Assembly (NCBI GenBank): GCA_015178975.1
Contig: WHVD01000052.1
Coordinates: 434,001-498,000 of the forward strand
Length of the DNA stretch: 64,000 nt
Direction: 5' to 3'
Source of the DNA: Hysterangium stoloniferum
Taxonomy: Eukaryota > Basidiomycota > Agaricomycetes > Hysterangiales > Hysterangiaceae
In this document: in pieces, positions 45,208 through 57,266 of the stretch
Position numbering within the stretch: the first letter of the stretch is position 1
How the letters are laid out: each line of letters starts with the position of its first letter
Notes under the pieces: generated by a model
What the model was told of the DNA's origin: nothing
The model's input: the letters and a program-made list of their open reading frames with translations, nothing else
Database searches by the model: none
Program-made: the position numbers and the translations under genes

Positions 45208-48200
45208 TGATGAACTTGGGAAGTGGGGGAAAAACGAAGTGTTCAGCCTTTCCCAGATAAAAAATGTCCCCCAAGACATAAAGGGGATCTGAGATACATG
45301 TCAGCAATTATAAAGAAATGAAACAAGTCAGGTGTGTAACTAACAGTATAACGGAGTGAACAGGTCAGAGTAAAACAAGGAGGCAGGATGCCAGCTTGTT
45401 GATGTCACTGTGACGTGACACCGATATCGATATAATTGCCATTGTTAAAGTCTTATAAATTGGATTGTAAGCGGTATGTGCAAACGACGAAGTCAACTAG
45501 CACGAATTATGCACTTGGTTTGGTATTGGGGTATTGCGCTCAAGAAGCTATTTCGTACCGTTGCTTGACTACGCTGGATTCAGAGCAGGACAGTGACCTT
45601 TTAAAGCGCTCAAGTAATCAGGGGATTCCCAGGTTAAGTTTCTCGAGGTCCATTTAGTACTTTGACGGGATTACGGTTTGCTGTACCTCTTTCTCAAAAC
45701 ATGAATTAAACGCCAGTACCGTTCTTGACTATGCGAAAGGTGGCTTTCAATCGTACTTTCTGACGGTTATGGTAGACTTTTGAGTGTCTAGTAACCGCGT
45801 CACATGTGGTGGTACGGGTACAGAAGATAATTGTCGTTGATAAGATGACTAATGCTCCGAGATTTTCACAGGGCAGAGAACAGTTGGGGATTTCCAAAGT
45901 ATGAGAGATAGAGATGGTGATTGGGCCACAACTTCGAATGAATCCGTATGCCGCTATATTCATGCAGAGGTCATTTGAAAATAGGTCGCCGAATGTCGCG
46001 ATCTGAACGCGATGATGCTTTCAAGTTTCCCAATATTGCTTAAAATTTTACCACAACTTCTGGGAATCGTGTTCATTTTTGCAGTCCTGACCTTCTGCAT
46101 TGGCGTTGGAATAATTCGCAAGGGCTTAAAGGAGGATTATTTCGTATAAAACTATCAGCAGCCGCAATAATGAGATGAGGACTTGCCATTCCCAGGATTG
46201 TGGCCGTTGAAGGTTCTTCGTTTTCATAGTTCCCTCAATATACATATTCTGCCCTTCAAGCTCCGCGTTTGTGAAAAATAACTTTAAAAAAAGAGATTAT
46301 TTCGATAGATTACAGGGTCTTGTAACCTCGTTCACTGAAGATACAAGATGTACTGTTCATCCTCCTGGTGGAGGAATCTGATTCCTCCAGATAGCTTCAG
46401 ACGCTGGGTCCTGGTTAGCCGCTATGGCAAGTTGTAGTGGTCGCGGCCGAACCCAAGTCAAGAGAGATACACGCGTTCTAACCACCTTTGAGTGGCATTG
46501 TCGGCCTTGAGCCCGCGCTTGCTAGTATGGTCGTTGTGTTCCCGGCGAGGAGAATGGTGGGGCTTGGTTACACTTCAGAACAATGATAGGAAAGCGGTGA
46601 ATGCAGTGACAACCGTTGAGGACGCCTACTTTTAGTGTTAAACAGAAGCGAACGTCATTAGCATCGATGTCAAGATAGTCGACAAGTACGTCGCAGTCAC
46701 GATCGTCATACCTATCGTTAACTGTAATAATGAACCATGCCCATCGACCAGTACTTGCTCTTCTCTATATTAGTTTCGGACATCCACAGAACGACAAGAT
46801 CGGCCTTCGACGTCCCGAGACATCCTCAACATCATTCGTGGGAAAGCATGTTGTGGTGTTTGGCGCAAGAGGTTACCTCACAGGGGATGGCAACACAAGA
46901 AGTCGAGGACAAGTTTTCTATTATAATACAGCTTATAATCTGCCGTACCTCTGGCGTATGTGTAAGCGCACGTCAGGCGTTCAATGTCACGGATAGGCTC
47001 TATACTCACCGAATGTTCCCGGGTGATCTCGGTCTGATGACCCGATTGCAGTGACCAGTGGCCACAATCTATTTGACACCGGTGTCGCGAGAAATCGTTC
47101 AACATCTCCGAATCGAGGCATCGTGGTTACTGGCAAAACTGAGCACTGGCAGGCGCGATGAACAGTTAGCCGACAAGGAAGTTTAGGATTGAGCGTACAT
47201 TATCTTCGCAAGGGAGGGTATACGGCCTTAAAGAGAGATGTGTGTGCGGGGAAAACGGCGTGTATGAAACTGACCAACATGATAGATGTTAGTTAGGAAC
47301 GCGCAGCGGAGGCGGATCTGCAACCATGAAGCCATAAGCGAGGCCACTGCAACCCAACGACAAGATATAATAGTGCGTATCCACCATATTGGCCACGTAT
47401 ATATTGAAGGATGATGCAGTGAAGAGACCGCCCAGGACGATCAAGAAAAGGCAAGTTTAAAGGAAAAATACGGAGATGACGGGAAGTGTATAAAGTGCAA
47501 TGTGCCAGGCTTGATCGAGGACAGATAGCTGGCATCAGGGTCTCCAAATGATACTGTCTTAAATTGAGCTCGTGAGTTCATGTTGTTGAGCACTTGGAAT
47601 ATTTCGTCATGGCTACATGGGCATAGGGAAGAATAGCATGCGATCAGCATTTTCGAGAGACAAAGGGGACTGCGTGAAATTATGTGAGAAATACAGATGA
47701 ACAAACAGAAAATGAATAGTAAGACGATCGACACACCTAGCTCAGAATGCTCCTTCGCAAAGACTTCCCATCATGCGTTACTACAAAAAACATCGGTATC
47801 CTAACGTATTACTATGTGTAGTTACACACTTCAGCACAAACATATATTAAAAATAGTATGAGTTGACTCTATTGCAATACACAATATACAAGGGTTCAAT
47901 AAGCTTGTAATAAAAGTACTTTGTGTCTCAATATCTTGTGTCAGTTAGTGTAGCACCTCCTGACAATATAGGTTGGATGCTCTGGGAGGTGTATAGTGGT
48001 TCTGACACACATTAACCTCCAAATGCATGGTCCACAATTAGCATCTTCATATGAAAAGTTGCAATAATTGGTGGACTCCCCCTATAAAAAGGTGTGTTTC
48101 ATCATCAAATTTAACAACATAGCAGCATCTTGTCAGTCGGCATATAGTTCAGTCGCAATATTCGAAGGGACTATGTGATGCAGAAGACGTAACAGTGTCA

Positions 48201-48331
48201 CAAGTATCGCCACATCAACGTGTTATCTCTACAACCCATCCCTGAAGCTATTGGAAGAAAGAACCTGAAAGTTAGGTAGCTACATCTTGTTCCATACCAA
48301 GAAAGTGTTTTCTTTAACTCTTCTGCTTCAG

Positions 48332-51300
48332 ATGGAATCAGAAATTGTGAACTATACTCGTGATCGGACGGGTTCTGGACTGGGCATTAAAGTGCTCATC
48401 GAGGGCATCTCCCCTACTGTCGAGTGTGTCATGTTAACAACGTACCTGTGTTTCCCCGCTAATGACAATTCTGATAGCATCGTCGCCATCCACGGCCTAG
48501 ATGGACATCGCGAAGACTCTTGGACAGCCGAAAATGGAATACTTTGGCTTAGAGACCTATTGCCCCAACGATTACCTCACGCCAGAATTGTTACGTACGG
48601 CTATCATGTATCCACTGGTAGTCAATCAAACAAGATAGACGAGACATTGTATGGTCACGCGGAAAATTTTATTTCGCGACTCGCTTTGCTTAGGAACAAT
48701 ACAACTACTACAGTGAGTTTCTTTTATTTATGGGGAATACTTATTAAATTATAGCTAGAAACGTCCCATCATATTTCTTGCCCACAGCTTGGGTGGCATT
48801 ATTCTCAAATTTGTAGGTGTTTCATTTCAAACTACTATGTTCTGAGTTCAAACTGGGCTCTGCGCGCGTAGGCTTTGATTCATGCCAATCAATGCAACAA
48901 ATCTCACCTTCCTTATCATAAGGAAATAATGCTGTCCACGAATGGGATACTGTTCTTTGGGACCCCGCACCAAGGGACAGCTGTTGCACTGTCTGCCTCC
49001 CAAATGCTGCGCGTACTTCTGCCAGTTGATGAGAATACTGCCCATAAATTGTTACGAAACTTGGCTACCAATTCAGAGATGTTGGAAATACAGTTATCTC
49101 AGTACAACGGGATCAGTGCTCGTTTCAACACAAAATTTCTTTATGAAACGTATGAAACTGGCCTACATGATGGTACATACAGCTTTGTGAGTGGCACAAA
49201 TAGCACTATTTGATTACCACCTGCTCAAGGGGAGTCAGATTGTGCCAAAGTCCTCTGCTATTGTTCCAGGTTCACGGAATACCGAAGCTATTGGGCTGAA
49301 CAAGAGTCACATGGATATCGTAAAGTTCTACACAGCTGAAGATGATGATTTTATTGTGGTGGTCTCATTGTTGCAAAGTATGAGATGTGATCTTCTTAAA
49401 CTGGAACTGGAATATGGAAGGGACTTTAGCCAATCTGATGGTAGAGTGTCTCTCCTACTCGTAAAGCTGTATGTTCTTATCCAGATCATTAGATATTCTG
49501 AATAAGGATCCATCTTATAGGGCCAAGCTTTTATCCAGTCCAAGGTTCACTGGTCAAGTTGTTTACCTGGAGAAGTTGAGAACATTCTTTGTAGATGAGA
49601 ATGTTACACCTCATCGAAAACACTTGCTGTTGTATGGCATGGGTGGTATTGGAAAGACCCAGATTTCCTTGAAGTTTGCTGAACAATGTGCAGATCTTAG
49701 GCTGTGGGTTATTTCATTATTATTTCCAAGTGTATTACATTCCCATTATACTGATATATCACCTAGGTATTGGAGGATATTATGGCTTGATGCCACAACT
49801 GCAGAAACCCTTCACACAAGTTTCACTGAAATATCTAAACTTGATCCTATGATAAAGTCACTAGGGATTGAAGAGTCAGGTGAAGCAATTATAGGATGGC
49901 TTGCTGGACTAGGGAGAAAGTGCTTGCTTATTTTTGATAATGCTGATGGTATGACTCCTCTGGTTTCAAAATATCTTCCTCCAGCACATTTGTTGGATGT
50001 GTTGATTACAAGTAGAAATCCTGATCTGCAGCAGTCTGTGAGCAGCAGTCTTAATCTTCAGGTATTATCCAAAGATGATGCCATTTCACTACTTATGACA
50101 TCATCAATAAGAGAGGGTAAAACTGCTGTGTTGAAGAATGACTCACTGCATGTCATTGCAGAAACCTTGGGTTTCCTGCCATTGGCATTAGATGTTGCTG
50201 GTGCAGCTATGTATATGGGACTGTGTACAGCAGAAGAGTACATATCAACATATCTCAAGAACCATGAGATACTTCTATATGGAGATCATCTCTGGTATAA
50301 GGGTGCATCACTATATGACAAAACAATTTGTAGCACACTAGATATCTCATATTATTGTATTGAGAAGCAAAGTGCTCAAGAAAATACAGCTAGGGATGCA
50401 TTATGTCTTCTGAAAATGATGGCCTTCTTTCATCATCAAAATATTATGGAAGTAATATTCAAGAGGGCTGCTGAGGCAGATGAATGGAATACCAAGGATT
50501 CCCGATTGAGAACTACTCAGGCTGATCTTCCATTTCAATTCCTTGAATGTGATAAGGATGGTCAATGGATATACACAAAGCTTCGAACAGCAATGCAAAT
50601 GCTTTGTGATTATTCACTTGTATCAATTGTTCCATCAATTGCTAGACTTTCATGGTCCATTCATCCTGTAGTCCAGGTATGGGCTAGAAACAAAGTTAAT
50701 GAGCAGCAGCTTATACATTGGGCTGCAGTGTGAGCTTTAATTGTAAACTCAATCAATTGGCATAAAGATTTGGCAGAGCAGTCTGCCCACTTTTATAAAA
50801 TGATATTGCCCCACATGATAGCATATACTGATTGTAGTTCAAATTTTGGATTGGGCTACTGTGATGATGAGCACTTTGCTCTGACAGCAGGGTTCATTGA
50901 AAATGGGTACTGGGACCAAGCTAGTAGATGGTGCCAACAGATGATGGCTATCAGAAAATGGATTTTGGGTCCCAACCATGTTCAGTCCCTAGCTATAGTG
51001 TCAAAATTGGCATATATTTGGAATAGGCAGGGAAAATATTCAAGAGCTCAGGAGCTGGCAGTGCAGGTCTTAGAGGCATGCAAGCAGCAGCTTGGCCCAG
51101 GGCATCCAGATACATTAACATCCATGGGAAACTTGGCATCCAACTTGTGTAATCTGGGAAAGTATACTGAAGCTCAGGAGCTGCAAATGGAGGTCCTGGA
51201 GGCATGCAAGCAACTGCTTGGCTTAGACCATCCAGATACATTAACATCCATGGGAAACTTGGCATCCAACTTGTGTAATCTGGGAAAGTATACTGAAGCT

Positions 51301-52704
51301 CAGGAGCTGCAAATGGAGGTCCTGGAGGCATGCAAGCAACTGCTTGGCTTAGACCATCCAGATACATTAACATCTATGGGAAGCTTGGCATCCACCTTGA
51401 GGAAACTGGGAAAGTATACTGAAGCTCAGGAGCTGCAAATGCAAGTTCTGGAGGCACGCAAGCAATTGCTTGGCCCAGAGCATCCAGATACATTAACATC
51501 TTTGGGAGACTTGGCATCCATCTTGTGTAATCTGGGAAAGTTTACTGAAGCTCAGGAGCTGCAAATGGAGGTCCTGGAGGCATGCAAGCAACTGCTTGGC
51601 TTAGACCATCCAGATACATTAACATCCATGGGAAGCTTGGCATCCACCTTGGAGAAGCTGGGAAAGTATACTGAAGCTCAGGAGCTACAAATACAGGTCT
51701 GGGAGGCACACAAGCAACTGCTTGGCCCAGAGCATCCAGATACATTACCATCCATGAGAAACTTGGCATCTACATTGAGGAATATGGGAAAGTATACTGA
51801 AGCTCAGGAGCTGGCCATGCAGGTCCTGGAGGCACACAAAAAAGTACTTGGTCCAGATCATCCACATACTTTAACATCCATGGGAAGCTTGGCATCCACC
51901 TTGAGGAATCTGGGAAAGTATACTGAAGCTCAGGAGCTGGAAATACAGGTCTTGAAGGCATGCAAGGAACTGCTTGGCCCAGAGCATCCAGATACATTAA
52001 TATCCATGGGAAATTTGGCATCCACTTTGGATAAACTGGGAAAGTATACTGAAGCTCAGGAGCTGAAAATGCAAGTCTGGGAGGCACACAAGCAACTGCT
52101 TGGCCCAGAGCATCCAGATACATTAAGATCCATGAGAAACTTGGCATTAACCTTGAGGAAACTGGGAAAGTATACTGAAGCTCAGGAGCTGGCCATGCAG
52201 GTCCTGGAGGCATGCAAGAAAGTGCTTGGTCCAGAGCATCCACATACTTTAACATCCATGGGAAACTTTGCACACACCTTGTGGGATCTGGGAAAGTATA
52301 CTGAAGCTCAGGAGCTGGAAATGCAGGTCCTGGAGGCACGCAAGAAAGTGCTTGGTTCAGAGCATCCAGATACTTTAACATCCATGAGAGTCTTGGCATC
52401 TATCCTGAGGGAACTGGGAAAGAATACTGAGGCTCAGGAGCTGCAAATGCAAGTCCTGGAGACACGCCAGCAACTGCTTGGCCCAGTGCATCCAGATACA
52501 TTAAGATCCATGGGAAGCTTGGCATCCACCTTGGGAAAACTGGGAAAGTATACTGAAGCTCAGGAGCTGCAAATGCAAGTCTGGGAGGCATACAAACAAC
52601 TGCTTGGCCCAGAGCATCCAGATACATTAATATCCATCAGAAACTTGGCATTCACCTTGAGGAAACTGGGAAAGTATACTGAAGCTCAGGAGCTGCAAAT
52701 GTAG
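48332..52704 (+). pseudogene. NLR-like receptor copy E, stop between NB-ARC and TPR
   Basis: Exons 48332-48712, 48759-48812, 48872-49186, 49239-49440, 49493-49703 and 49767 onward join in phase. Hydrolase (AHSLGG), P-loop GMGGIGKT, IFDNAD and LGFLPLALDVAG are present. A TGA at 50731-50733 stands where D has CGA (AAVRALIVNS), giving a possible product of about 709 aa without TPRs. The frame continues cleanly to 52704 with about 14 TPRs and ends on TAG in place of CAG (ELQM-stop). Two neighbouring units (51108-51233 and 51234-51359) are the same at the DNA level, a recent local duplication. Intron 5 (49704-49766, 63 nt) has no stop, so keeping it would not break the frame. Either a pseudogene or a truncated hydrolase/NB-ARC protein. 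Confidence 0.85.
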
Positions 52705-52719
52705 GTCCTGGATGCACAT

Positions 52720-54003
52720 AGGAGGATATCTGAAAACTAGTTCATGTACCAAATTCTAATATACTCTAAAGATCATTTAAACATCTGGGATTTGATTCAG
52801 ATATAATTTGGTGTTTCAAACTTTGGGAATGTTTACAACTTATTTGTATATTATGAAACAAAGCATCTTTCAGGAGCTGATTAGATTATGAAAGAGTTTA
52901 GTAGATTCACACATTATGACTTTTAAAATGCATATCCTTTGCAATGGTCCATTTCATGCAAGTGTATGTCAGTGACATTTCTGAATACATATGTATTACA
53001 TTTGAATGGGTTTGTCAATCTGAATAGATTTCTACTTGATTCAACATACATAGCAAGAATATATAGGTGGTTTTCTTTACTAAAGAAAGCCATAGGATGA
53101 AAAATCTCCAATGATATCTCACATATTTTACTGGGAAATATGTAACTATGAATGACCCTCTGTGTCTCATGCACCAGTCATTGGAATACCTGCCAGGACC
53201 CATGCATGTCAACCCTGTCTATATCTGACCCTGTTCCAAGTACCAGTTCACTGGACTCCCTGGGAAACCCATCAGCTCTCTAACAGAGCCCGTTCCCATT
53301 ATGGTCAAATGACCTGTCATGTTTTGGACCCCACTCCCATTCCATTCCATCCCTAACACCTAGTTTGCTGTTTACTACTTTTGTTTCATGATTGCCTGTT
53401 TTTAATTACTACTGGATTTGCATTGCATACATTCCACAGTCTATATATCCTAGCAATGTTTGTACATACAATCCAGTCAGCTAGGTTCCCCCCCAGTTAC
53501 TTAACACATATCCCACTCTATCTCTCATCTCTGAAACACAATGTTATCAGCCTCATCAGAGCCTGTGGGCTTTCCGACCGACCTCCCAACCTATCACCTA
53601 TCACATATCAACCTATTGACTACACCTGGACTCCCTGGGTTTCCCATCTGCCTGTCTGAAATTGGACACCATGATCTCACGAGGGTGCAGTCTATAAGCT
53701 GAAGCCAAGTCCTACTGGAATATCCACAAGTTTCTCTGGAAGCCCTCCATGAACCTGCATGACCCTTAACAAATAGAACCTATTGCATATGGTTTTCCAA
53801 GTTATGTAAGTACTTGCTAATACTTTTGTTGGTACTTTGTTTTTTAAAGCTAAACTGTAGTTATTTCCTAGTAAAATATGTATGTGAGATATCATTGGAG
53901 ATTTTTCATCCTGTGGCTTTCTTTACTAAATGAAACCACCTATATATCCTTGGTATGTTGAATCAAGTAGAAATCTGTTCAGATTGATAAACCCATTCCA
54001 ATA
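52720..54003. mobile_element. Palindromic repeat X, split by an LTR; right arm incomplete
   Basis: It starts with aggaggatatctgaaaac directly against the truncated TPR unit of copy E. The left arm (52720-53138) and the right-arm remainder (53811-54003) are inverted copies of each other (shared tctacttgattcaacata). Both match 56797-57254. The right arm lacks its outer 200 bp or so. The terminus aggagg/cctcct touches three unrelated flanks in this window, so it is taken as the true end of a mobile sequence, possibly a MITE with long arms. Confidence 0.65.
53139..53771 (-). repeat. LTR of the 37953 family inside repeat X
   Basis: Read on the minus strand it begins tgttaagggtcatgcagg and shares agtaggacttggcttcagct and gagcctgtgggctttcc-like segments with the solo LTR. 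A possible short duplication aata flanks it. The ends are approximate. Confidence 0.6.
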
Positions 54004-54403
54004 TTTAAAAACAAGGTCTGTATCCATGTATGAAACAATGTGTGAAGCCAGAACCCAAAAAATGGAACTCCAAAGGGATTTACCAGACAAATTTACAAAT
54101 AATGAGTCAAGGTTAGAGAAAGCAGACACATTGAGATGAATAGACTTGTGTGCGTGGAAAGGAAAAATACAACCCTTTGTCCATACAGAGTCCAGGGGGT
54201 TGCTTGTTCCTTTTGCACTTTCTCCTTGGTTGAGGCACCAGCTGAGGAGGCCACAGCATTTGCACAGTGTCCTTTGGAAAAGTTAGCTTTCATGATAGGG
54301 CAATCAAAAAATGTGATGGTTGGGTTTTGTGCAAAGAAGATGGAGGTTATTGTCCATACATCATTGCCTTTCTTGTGGAGTCAATTTGCCATCAGGTCTG
54401 AGT
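54004..54403. other. Sequence with no clear gene
   Basis: Possibly more of the gag fragment that follows (minus strand, past its zinc-knuckle region), but no motif confirms this. Confidence 0.35.
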
Positions 54404-54748
54404 TTAGCCATGAGGTTGGGTTTCACAGGGGCCAGTCACTTTAGCCTTTGACCCCAGTTGAGATGGGAGACCACTAGAGAATTGTTGTTTGAGGGCAGAA
54501 TCTCCCCACTGGCAAGGAGTATCAAGATTGTTAAGCTGTACAATGTACTCAGTGATATGCTGACTATCTTTCATATTGAGAGTAGTGAGACTGTTCTTGG
54601 CATCTCCAGTTTCACCATACAGACTACAATGAGTTTCAAGTTCTTCAACAGAAACTCCCCAGCCTTGGAGCCAGACAGGATTGTCCAAAGTAAGTCTGCA
54701 GAATGCAGGCTCATACCTTGTGAGATCTTGCTGGACTCTATACAGCAT
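54404..54748 (-). pseudogene. Ty3/gypsy gag fragment
   Basis: The minus-strand frame reads LETHCSLYGETGDAKNSL, ITEYIVQLNNLDTPCQWGDS and ALKQQFSSGLPSQL, the typical run of a retrotransposon Gag domain (an E-YI--FN-L stretch, then W-AL---F--GLP). The ends are not defined and no zinc knuckle is found. It is a fragment. Confidence 0.75.
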
Positions 54749-54992
54749 GATAATACCTTCTATTCTGAAGTATTGTTTATTTAATACTGCAGAATACTTG
54801 AACTGGCCTCCAGCCAGACCAAGGCCTTTCTCCTATTTAGCTAAGTGTCATCATGTTAAGATCTAAACCAAAAAGGGGAGAGGAGGCTCTAAGTCAGGGT
54901 GCCAATGATAGAGATTGTACTAGTTGGGAGGTCTGACTCTATAATTGTAGTGGAGCTTGGCTTCAACTTATGTGTTGCACCCTCACACGAAC

Positions 54993-55587
54993 TGTTAGGG
55001 TGCTCCAGTATTTCAAGCAGAGTAAATAGTATGATAGGAATGAAGATCAACACTTAGCTCAATCAACCAGAGGGCTGTATTACTAAGAGTTGTGAAGTAA
55101 GGAGTCACAACTTGCTGAAGACACCTTTGAGGGTCAGAGAATAAGAGTAATAAGACTGAGAAATAGAAGGGGGTAATCTAAGTCAATATTTGAACTGAAG
55201 AAACTGTAGCATACATGAAAGAGCTTTATTGTACAATGAGACAGATGATCAGAGGGCCAATCAGAGAAGTGAGAGTGATGATGAGTTAAGAAAGGAGTAG
55301 GGGAAGGAGCAGGGATCCAAATGAGAGGAATACAATATAGGCAAAGTATCCTAAAAGGTATGAGGTGTAAATGGAATGTATACATGGAAATGGTGGGGGG
55401 GAAGGTTAAGGGGCTAAGCTACAAAGAAACAAGTGTCAGGGGTGCTGCAAGTGTCAGGGGTGCTGCAAGTGTCAGGGGTGCTGCAAGTGTCAGGGGTGCT
55501 GCAAGTGTCAGGGGTGCTGCAAGTGTCAGGGGTGCTGCAAGTGGCAATAGCAGGTTGCAGGGGTCTGAAACAACAGGGATCCTAACA
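54993..55587 (+). repeat. Probable LTR with 18-bp minisatellite
   Basis: It begins tgttagggtgc and ends ggatcctaaca. It resembles 30560-30955. No target duplication is seen. It contains the tandem repeat listed next. Confidence 0.5.
55433..55540. repeat. Tandem repeat, 18 bp x 6
   Basis: Six perfect copies of gtgtcaggggtgctgcaa. The related LTR-like sequence near 30830 has a single diverged copy. Confidence 0.95.
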
Positions 55588-55789
55588 CATCATGCATTCT
55601 ATTACACACTTCTTGCTTGTTTTGAAATATCAGAGCACCCGACAGCTCCATGCGAAGGCACAACACATACACTGAAACCAAGCCCCACCCCCAGTAGCCA
55701 GCAACTGCACCCAAGCAAGCACCAGCCACCCAGCCCCCCTGCCAAGAACCAAAAAACTGACCAGGGCCAGCAGGCCAAAGAAAGGTGAA

Positions 55790-56605
55790 ATGCCAGTAGT
55801 GGCATTCGCTGCATTGTTATATGCAAATTCGGCTAGTGGTAGTAGTGATTTCCAATTATCTTGTTGATAGTTACAATAGACATGAATGTACTGTTCCAGG
55901 GTTTGATTCATGTGTTCGGTTTGGCTGTCACCTTCTGGGTGATAGCCCAAAGTGAAGTGTAATTTCATGTCTAGTGCTTTTCCGAGTGACCTAAAGAAAT
56001 GAGAGACAAACTCAGATCCACGATCGGATGTGACGTGCGATGGAACGCCGTGCTTGGAAAATACATGGGTGATGAATAGTTTAGCTAACTGTACAGATGT
56101 TATTGTGTTATATGTTGGAATGAAAATACTTTGCTTTGTGAGCCGATCCACAACAACTAGGATTGCTGTATGACCTTTGGATGCTGGTAGGTGCTCAATG
56201 AAATCCATAGAAATCGAGTTCCAGGGTTTTTCTGGTATCGGTAACTGCTTGAGTAGGCCATATGGTTTGTGTCACTGTGATTTAGAGTGTAAACATGTTG
56301 TACAGGATTTGCAATAGTGCTTAACAAAATCTCAGATGCTGGGCCATGTATATTCTCTTCTAATGAGTGAAAGAGTTTTATTGAGGCCGAAATGTCCTGA
56401 GCTCAGGTGGTCATGCTTATGTTGTAGGATTTGCAAGCTGAAGGGTGTCGGAATCCAGTACATAGATGCAGTTGTCAAGTCTAATGAAACCCTGTGAGTC
56501 TAGTGACCATTGGGGTTGATTGGGGTTGGACTGGTTATTGAGGTGTGCTTGGGTGACTGGGTCTAATGGAATTGTCGATAGTATATCTTGGAGGGTGTTT
56601 ATAAT
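55790..56605 (-). pseudogene. Ty3/gypsy integrase fragment
   Basis: The minus strand shows the zinc region (HKHDHLSSGHFGLNKTLSLI then CKSCTTC) with stops, then the integrase core in an open frame: MDFIEHLPASKGHTAILVVV, VTSDRGSEFVSHFFRSLG, YHPEGDSQTEHMNQTLEQYI and LLPLAEFAYNN. It stops near GISPFF. It is in the same orientation as the RT fragment at 62640-63633 and would follow it; the RNase H and linker part between them is missing. Confidence 0.85.
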
Positions 56606-56796
56606 TACTATAATCTCAAATATTTACTAATAAAAGTCTTATTTTTACAAAATTCCATCTTTAAATAGTGATATCTATTCTGAAACAATTATATCATCAA
56701 AAAACAACCATCAGAAATAGTTCTCCATATTACATCTTATACAACCCATAGTTATTTAACAAATTCCATTGTATATAATTTCCTTCCTTTTACAGA
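56606..56796. other. AT-rich link between integrase fragment and repeat X
   Basis: Nothing recognisable. It may be the inner part of repeat X or of the inserted unit. Confidence 0.3.
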
Positions 56797-57254
56797 TGCC
56801 TACTAATACTTTTATTAGTACTTTGTTTTTTAAAAGTTGTAATGTAGTTATTTCCATGTAAAATATGTAAAATATTATTGGAAATTTTTCATACCACAGC
56901 TGTCTTTATTAAGTAAAATTCCCTATATATTCTGGGTATGTTGAATCAAGTAGAAATCTGTTCAGATTGACAGATCCATTCTGAAGTAATACATATGTAC
57001 AATAATATACATATGCATGAAATGGACTATCTAAAGGTATCTATTTTTTAAAAGTATTAGTGTTTCAAACTACTAATTTTTTTTATTGTCTACTTGTGTC
57101 TGAAAAGATTCTTTAGTTTGTAATGTATGAGAGAGTTTAAAACTTTTTGAAAGTTTTAAAAACCAAATTATGTTTGAATCACATCCCAGATGTTTAAATG
57201 ACCTTTAGAGTATATTAGAATTTGGTATACTTAATAGTTTTCAGATATCCTCCT
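56797..57254. repeat. Repeat X, full arm ending in cctcct
   Basis: About 458 bp matching 53811-54003 directly and 52720-53138 inverted. Its last 176 bp (57079-57254) recur almost unchanged at 62461-62636. The end cctcct lies 12 bp from the transposase stop codon. Confidence 0.75.
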
Positions 57255-57266
57255 ACTGGAAGTTTA

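Larger units (their letters stand above)
41690..48280. repeat. Spacer between the D and E sides, inverted copy of 2.5-8.15 kb
   Basis: Landmarks follow in reverse order: 41700-42190 against 8150-7660, 42700-43010 against 7140-6830, 43080-43440 against 6750-6390, 44490-45300 against 5460-4680, 45960-46200 against 4480-4300, 46400-47550 against 4060-2950. Divergence with many indels shows the duplication is not recent. Relics inside are listed separately; nothing else coding is supported. The last part should carry the promoter of copy E. Confidence 0.75.

Noticed and set aside
55433-55540. Coding repeat protein (VRGAAS repeats)
   Set aside because: A perfect 18-bp minisatellite inside an LTR-like sequence; the open frame is a by-product of a period divisible by three.
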